This document shows, in pieces, positions 58,315 through 64,000 of a DNA stretch of 64,000 bases (position 1 is its first letter; the number at the start of each line of letters is the position of its first letter). The DNA lies in assembly GCA_037367405.1 (NCBI GenBank), contig JAZKJV010010743.1, forward strand, positions 434,001 through 498,000, in the 5' to 3' direction. The notes under the pieces were generated by a model that did not search any database, had not been told where the DNA came from, and saw nothing but the letters and a program-made list of their open reading frames with translations. The translations under genes and the position numbers were made by a program. The DNA is from Ottelia alismoides (Eukaryota; Streptophyta; Magnoliopsida; Alismatales; Hydrocharitaceae).

Positions 58315-60821
58315 TGTTAGCCATGTGAGCCCGAGGCAAACCATTCTTACAATAAATGTTATTGTAATAAATATGTTTTATCAATAAAAGTTATTGATTG
58401 TTTCACTCCCTTTCTAAAATTAAATGAATGAATACACTATAAGGTCCCTCTGTACAATTAGGGTTATGTACCATGGGCGTCTTGATAATCATATAGCTGT
58501 TGATTCATTAAATGAATCATAGAGGCTTGTGTTTGGAGGATTATCTAAAGAGTTAGACATAGGACTCATCAAGCACCGTCGAATGATTATTAAGAGATAA
58601 TCTCCAGCCTGAGTAGGAGATGGCAATCCTTTCTCACATAGGCTGATATATGACCGACCTCTTGATGCAGGTCCTCTACATGGGAATAGTGATTCGGAGG
58701 TGTCAGATTAGTTAGGTCAAAGGGCTGACTTAGCGAGATCGAGATAACCTAAGTCCTATGTTGAATGTTGTCACAGCATAGGCACACATCCTCTAACCAG
58801 AGACAGATGTGTTACTATATGTCTGAGTGTGTACATTTGGCAGACCAATAGGTTGATGACCTAACCAAGGTCTATACACTGGCGACCTGGTGTGCATGTA
58901 AGGGCATATGAGTAATACGATCATTCAAAGGGATCATACAGGTTCACTTATGAACCGGAAGACGTGAGCTCACTCATGAGGTATTGGGACCGATCAAATT
59001 CCATGCATGGTCGTCGTGCTTTAGAAGCATGACAAGAATTTGAAGGTATGAAATATGCTTTGGGAAAGCATATGATCGAAACCAATTGCCAATGACCAAG
59101 ATTGAGAAACTTGGTGATAAAACCCTGAAGAAGACAATGTAAACTTGATCTACATCTTCAGATTCATCATAGGTCTTCCAGTATGCAGGATGTATAGGTA
59201 TTGGGAATACCTGAGGGTGATGTGATCATAAACGATTGTATAACCATGACGCTTCCATTCCGAGGGAGTGATGAAACATGTTTGGATTTTAGTGGCTCCT
59301 CTCAGTAGAGAAGCAATCTGATTTTGGTCCAAGTGTTGGACATTGGTCTGAATGAGATTCAGATACAATGGGAACATTAGATTTACGGTCTTGATTTAAT
59401 CAAGCATCTATGGGAGGTCCGTGAGATCTGGATTTGAGATGAGATCTCAACATCTAAGTCACTATATGTGGAACAATACAATTGCCCTGTCCTTATCTCC
59501 ATGTATCTGCGGAGAAAGCACATTATTCTTGAAGGAGTTCAAGAATAATTCCTGTGATGAATTTTGTATCCAAGCAATAAGATATTGATAATTAAATGAG
59601 ATTTAATTATCAAGTATAATATGAATAAGATTCATATTGTGAGAATGATTATCCAAGATAATTAAATGAGATTTAATTATCAAGGAAGTGTAGATTGTGG
59701 GTAGTGTTATCCATAATATCGGTGTATATATTATAAATATGATTTGTAATATATTATAGAGAGAGCAGCTTTGTAAATAGCATTTGTTAATTGTTAATGT
59801 GAATTGGAATCACATTAAGCAATTAATTGGAAATGTAATTTACAATTTCGTTTGGGTTGTGAATATGATTCACATATTTTCAATGGCATGATCGAAATAT
59901 TCATTAATTAATTTGGAATTAATTTAGTGGATAATTTTGCAATAAATATTATTGCAAATTATTAAGAGATAATGAGATAAAAAATAAAAAGGAGATAATC
60001 CATCACCAAAAATAGGTGACGTCACCAATGACTTAGTCATAGGTGACGCCCCATATTTTTGGGGGTGTTTTATTCTCCTCTTTTTTATTATCTTATTATC
60101 TTGTGATAATTGATTTTTATTGAATTAAATTATGTTGATGATAATGCAACATATATTTGATATAATATAAATTAATATTGTTATCTTAAACAACAATGAT
60201 CATGGTCGTTGATTAAATACATACATCGATCCAACTGTTGATTTTATATGCCATGGATTGTGATCCACAGGCTCCCAAACTAGTATATAAAGAGGGCAGC
60301 CCTAGCCCTTTGGAATAAAACTCTCAACACACGTCTACTCTCTCTCTCTCACACATCTCTCATTCTCGCCATCTCTTTCTCACTCTAAAGCTGGCCGTCC
60401 ACCTTGTGTTTTGAGAGAATAGCAATCGCTTCTACCGTCGCGTTGTCGCATCGATTGCTTGAGGATCTCCATCTTCTTTAGGGCTTCTTGCTCTAGAAGG
60501 ATACGTCAGATTTCATTGGACGAAATCAGGAGATTCAAGACTTGGATCTTCGTTGAGGATCGCGGGAAGGACACGTCTCATCATTGCGCCTACAAGTGCC
60601 ATCTTCGTAGATCGGACTTGAGTTGGGAGGATCTCTTGTTTTAGAGATTTAGTGATCGCAACCACGCTCTGAGAGGTATTTCTAGTACTTTGTGGTTAGA
60701 TGAAACGATTCAAAACGTTCTTGTGATCATGTGATTTCATCATATGATTTAAAAAATTTTAAATTCCGCTGCACCTAGCGACTAGTGTAACTAGTCTCCT
60801 TGATCGCATGAGATGCGATCA
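58315..60821 (+). repeat. Copia-2 3' LTR (2507 bp, ends 42 bp early)
   Basis: TGTTAGCCATGTGAGCCC start. It contains an HSE-like palindrome with 12-bp arms (59522-59533/59538-59549) and TATATAAAG (60284-60292). It ends GATGCGATCA at 60821, directly followed by the TCTTT duplication. The 5' LTR runs 42 bp further past the same point to CCTTCA. Confidence 0.92.
59522..59549. promoter_or_regulatory. HSE-like palindrome, copia-2 3' LTR
   Basis: Perfect 12-bp arms with a GGAG spacer; contains TTCTTGAA (59526-59533) and TTCAAGAA (59538-59545). Confidence 0.65.
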
Positions 60822-60826
60822 TCTTT

Positions 60827-61070
60827 TGCTCCAAGAATTTGACATGGAAATTCATTATACACCTGGTATAAAAAATGCAGTGGCAGATCATCTTTCCAGA
60901 ATCATTGAAGCAGAGCCTCCTGAGAAGAATTCCATTCCAATTACAGAGACCTTTCCAGATGAAGCAATCTTGTCTATAGCCTCTCCCCAGGTACGTGGAC
61001 ATCGTCAACTATCTTGTCTCCAAGATGACTCCGCCAAACTGTATGAATATCAAAGTTGATAAATTCTTTG
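60827..61070 (+). pseudogene. pol: Outer element RNase H tail and linker to integrase
   Basis: Continuation of the RNase H cut at 50192: LLQEFDMEIHYTPGIKNAVA, DHLSRIIEAEPPEKNSIPIT, ETFPDEAILSIAS. Aligns with 600-800 of element A. A frame change occurs near 60990 at the position of the PWYADIVNYL motif. Confidence 0.88.
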
Positions 61071-62285
61071 ATGGCATTCACTTTTACTAGTGGGAGGATC
61101 CACATCTATTCAGAAAAAGCTCAGATTGCATCTAGAGGAGGTACATACCTCAGGAGGAAATCGAAGGTGTCCTAGACCATTGTCATAAGCTCCAAGCCAA
61201 TGGACACCATTATGGGAAAGAGGACGACATCAAAATTACTACAATGTGGCCCTTGGTGGCTGACTTTATTCAAGGATGCAACGAAATATGTTAATAAATG
61301 TAATCACTGTCAGAGAATGGCAGAAAACATTATTATGTGAGACACAGTACCTCTGAAATACATTTAGATATATGACGTCTTCGACACTTGAGGCATTGAT
61401 TTTATGGGCCCATTCTCTAACAGTCAGGGATTTGAACACATCTTGCTGACTGACGATTATGTTAGCAGATGGGTGGAGGCAGTCCTCGCTCGAACCGAAG
61501 ATAGATGTACAGTCTATCATTTTCTAAAGACAACATCATCTCGCATTTCGGGATTCCCAAGACTCTCATATCCAATGGTGGGGTCACTTCATCACCAAAG
61601 TGGTCAAGAAGTTGACCAAATAATACAACATCAAGAATCATGTTGCAACACCATACTACCCTCAATCTAATGGCTTCGCTGAATGTTCCAACAGGGAGAT
61701 CAAGACTATCTTGTAGAAGCTTGTGCGACCAAACAGAAAGAATTGGTCACAATTACTTGATTCTGTTCTTTGGGCCTATAGGATAATGTGCAAGTCTTCT
61801 CTTAGCATGTCTCCCTACTGCCTTGTTTATGGCAAGCCATGCCACCAGCTTGTGAAGTTAATTCATAAATCACTTTGGGCATCCAATATGTGCAACTTAG
61901 ATTCCGAAGCAGCTAACAAGAAAAAAAAAGTCGATCCAAACCGTTTGCTAGAATTCAGAGACTACGCATAAGATAACAGCCTTATGCACAAGAGAAAGTC
62001 AAGAAATGGCATGATAAACACATTCGAAGGAAGACTTTTGATGTGAAGTTGAGGATTTTCCCAGGCAAACTGAAAAGAAAATGGACTGGACCATTTATTG
62101 TGAAAACTATGTGTGGCAACGGGACTTTATTTATATCTAGATTGTCACCTGACGCACAACCTTTTGTAGTTAACGAACAATTGCTGAAGCTGTATTTAGA
62201 GCATGGCACATTCCTGTCCATTGTCAATTCTATCGAAGTTATATTTCAAGACGAGCTCCCAGAGTCCAATGGATCAGACATTTGA
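61071..62285 (+). pseudogene. pol: Outer element integrase
   Basis: WEDPHLF-type text, DHCHKLQANGHHYG and NHCQRM are remnants of the HHCC zinc domain. The core has GIDFMGPFSNSQGFEHILL, then frameshifts around 61530-61700 through the second Asp region, and recovers with RPNRKNWSQLLDSVLWAYRI, SMSPYCLVYGKPCHQLVKLI, KKWHDKHIRRKTFD, a deletion of the QKVWLFD segment, and KLRIFPGKLKRKWTGPFIV. The end VNEQLLKLYLEHGTFLSIVN matches element A's C-terminus. Non-functional. Confidence 0.88.
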
Positions 62286-62399
62286 GCAGAAAAATCACAA
62301 AAATAGTTTTTACTTCCTTCTTTTCTTTTCTTTTCTTTTCTTCTTTTCTTTTTCTATTTTATAATTTTTCTGACAGGTGTTTATTCCTTTCATTACTAC

Positions 62400-62532
62400 T
62401 ATACTTAGGATGTACTTTGTCCTAAGTATATGGGGGTGAGAACCCTAGATTATTCATTTCTTTGATCCCTCGCATGTCTCCTCAACTTTTGATATTATAT
62501 CTATACTTAGGGATATCTTATTCTAAGTATGG
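62400..62532 (+). repeat. Two hairpins with G-run tails, outer element 3' UTR
   Basis: TATACTTAGGA (62400-62410) pairs with TCCTAAGTATA (62420-62430), followed by TGGGGG. CTATACTTAG (62501-62510) pairs with CTAAGTAT (62523-62530) with one mismatch nearby, followed by GGGGGA. Loop and arm sequences match the first and third hairpins of element A (2201-2225, 2447-2478). A pyrimidine-rich CTTTT array (62310-62350) precedes them, as in element A (2120-2155). Confidence 0.8.
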
Positions 62533-62599
62533 GGGAGACAGGTCGGGAGACAGTCCAATGGATCAGGCACTGTGTTTTCTCAACTTTTATCATGTTTCA

Positions 62600-64000
62600 A
62601 TTTATTAAGATAAATAAATGTGGAATAAAATATGCACAAGTGTCGTCGCAACCCAACAAAAGTGTCAACAAAAATATTTATTCTAGTGAAGAAATAAAGC
62701 ACACAAAAAAAGAAGAGAAATGTGAGCAAGAAGTTAAATGGTATTTATTTACATGTATAGCGTACAGGACTGAACTCGAGGAGACTACAATAAATCTTGA
62801 GGGTTATTTAAATGATTGATAAATCAAAGAAATAAAAGGAGAAAACTCAAAGCAAACTACTCTTGGTTTTTATGGATTTGCTTATCTTTTTAATTTTTTA
62901 TGGATTTTTAATTTTTTATATAATATTTATGGTTTTCTGACTTCGTATTTTTATGATTTTTTAAATTTTACAAATATTTTTATAATTTTAAAATAAAAGA
63001 AAAACAAAACAAATATAAAGGAATAAAAATGAAAGTAAAGAAATATAATTTTTTGGATTTAAAAAATATAGCAGAAATGTGCAGAAAATTAAAATAAAAA
63101 TGCTTTTTGGATTTTTGATAATTTTATACTATTTTGTGATTATTAGAGGTTTTCAGATTTTTTAAGATTTTTAAAATAGATAAAAACAATAAATAACAAA
63201 TAGAAAATAAAACAAATGTTTTTTGTGATTTTAAAATATAAAACAAAGTCAAAATATATAATTTTAATGTGTTTTTAGTGTTTTGCTATTTTTTTATTTT
63301 TATAAGGAATTAAAAAAATGAAATTTATATAGAAATTAAAACAAAGCAAAACAAAGCATAACTGAGTTTCGTATTTTTAATTATTTATTTTCTGCAAATA
63401 GGAGCAAACTCAAGTCTTTTGAATTTATAAAAATAATAAAACTAACTAAAATTGAAAACCAAAATCACCGAAGATAATATGATTTAATAGGAGTTTAATG
63501 TCATTTTTACGGAATTGCTAGAGTTGTTTTGCTATATATTAAATGCAATTAGCAATCAAAATAAAATGATGCTTCATTGGGATAAGGACGCAAATATTTT
63601 TATTTATTGAACTAGGCAGACAACATAATAAAAAAAACATGAGTGCTTTATGCAAATTTTCCAAAAGGGGGTATGCCAACGCACGTGAGATGCGTTGGCA
63701 CAGACCCCGATGGAATTTAATTATTTAAATGGGATGAACAGTAACACAGAAAAGGCAAGATCTACTACGCAAATTTACCAACAAGTCACGTGCTACGCAC
63801 GTTTATCCAAGAACATAGGACAAAATGCAAATTAAATAAATACAACGGAAAGAAATGCAATTATTCAATCACGCACAGCATGACACGTATCTAAGAAAGT
63901 AGTTTTACAATATTAAAAAATTGTAGGGACTAGGATGCAAAAGTACCACTAAAACATGTAATAGATCGAACGGTTGGATTCGGTTTGGATGTCTGATCTG
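62600..64000 (-). mobile_element. Athila-like LTR on the minus strand, cut by window edge
   Basis: Very AT-rich sequence followed from about 63640 by the reversed family pattern (GGGACTAGGATGCAAAAG, GACAAAATGCAAATTA) and AACGGTTGGAT, as seen at 21480-21870 in the minus solo LTR. The 3' LTR end should lie near 62590-62650, but I cannot place the boundary. It interrupts the outer element before its own polypurine tract. Confidence 0.65.
63674..63700. repeat. 10-bp-arm hairpin in the right-edge LTR
   Basis: TGCCAACGCA (63674-63683) and TGCGTTGGCA (63691-63700) pair perfectly around a 7-nt loop. A smaller ACGTGC-TAC-GCACGT palindrome lies at 63788-63802. Confidence 0.8.

Larger units (their letters stand above)
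50193..60821 (+). mobile_element. Copia-2: near-complete Ty1/copia element, TCTTT duplication
   Basis: 5' LTR 50193-52740, internal 52741-58314, 3' LTR 58315-60821. TCTTT lies at 50188-50192 and 60822-60826, and the gypsy reading frame is restored when one copy is removed. One gag-pol is readable with a single frame change and about ten stops, far better than copia-1, so it is the younger insertion. Domain order gag, protease, integrase, RT, RNase H defines Ty1/copia; I do not assign a sublineage. Confidence 0.95.
14811..62590 (+). mobile_element. Outer Athila-like element, about 48 kb footprint with nested insertions
   Basis: A single plus-strand Ty3/gypsy element can be reassembled from six segments: 14811-18756 and 28926-29052 (5' LTR), 29053-32586 (PBS, leader, gag), 36476-36905 (gag), 47350-50192 (gag end, protease, RT, RNase H) and 60822 to about 62590 (RNase H tail, integrase, 3' UTR). 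Reading continues across the junctions when one copy of the target duplication is removed; across copia-2 it reads IRWILLLQEFDME. It carries many stops and frameshifts and lacks its 3' LTR in the window, so it is dead. The 3' limit is approximate because a minus-strand LTR follows. Confidence 0.88.

Overview
The window looks like gene-free, transposon-packed plant nuclear DNA. Everything recognisable is LTR retrotransposon. The elements are Athila-like Ty3/gypsy copies (pol order RT, RNase H, integrase; LTRs of about 3.4-4 kb; a primer binding site resembling tRNA-Asp) and Ty1/copia copies (pol order integrase, RT, RNase H; a PBS close to TGGTATCAGAGCC). Base composition is AT-rich except for one GC-rich block inside each Athila LTR. 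I see no convincing host gene, tRNA, rRNA or CRISPR. The species cannot be named from the sequence.

Layout. (1) 1-8552: 3' part of Athila element A, plus strand, cut by the window edge: RT end, RNase H, integrase, a 3' UTR with a hairpin array, polypurine tract and 3' LTR. (2) 8553-13058: only the 3' UTR tail and 3' LTR of a second plus-strand Athila element B; A appears to sit inside B. (3) 13059-14810: badly decayed minus-strand copia remnant. (4) 14811 to about 62590: one old plus-strand Athila element ('outer') stretched over about 48 kb by insertions. Its 5' LTR (14811-18756 and 28926-29052) is split by a truncated minus-strand Athila element (18757-28925). That element's gag is itself split by a solo LTR (20517-23885, target duplication GTTAT). 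The outer gag is split by another solo LTR (32587-36475, ACCAA) and by copia-1 (36906-47349, CAGGT). Its RNase H is split by copia-2 (50193-60821, TCTTT). Its integrase and hairpin-bearing 3' UTR follow. (5) About 62600-64000: a minus-strand Athila LTR running off the right edge.

All genes are broken or partial. The best preserved is the gag-protease ORF of copia-2 (54564-55622). Where copies can be compared inside the window, most premature stops look like C-to-T or G-to-A changes, as expected for methylated, silenced repeats.

I found no clearly new multi-gene system. The most interesting signals are non-coding: an array of purine-tailed hairpins downstream of the Athila integrase, two large palindromes in the Athila LTR upstream region carrying a G-box and facing W-box cores, heat-shock-element-like palindromes in the copia LTRs, a copia LTR hairpin with a compensatory base change, and a copia 3' LTR that ends 42 bp early at a hairpin yet has a perfect target duplication.
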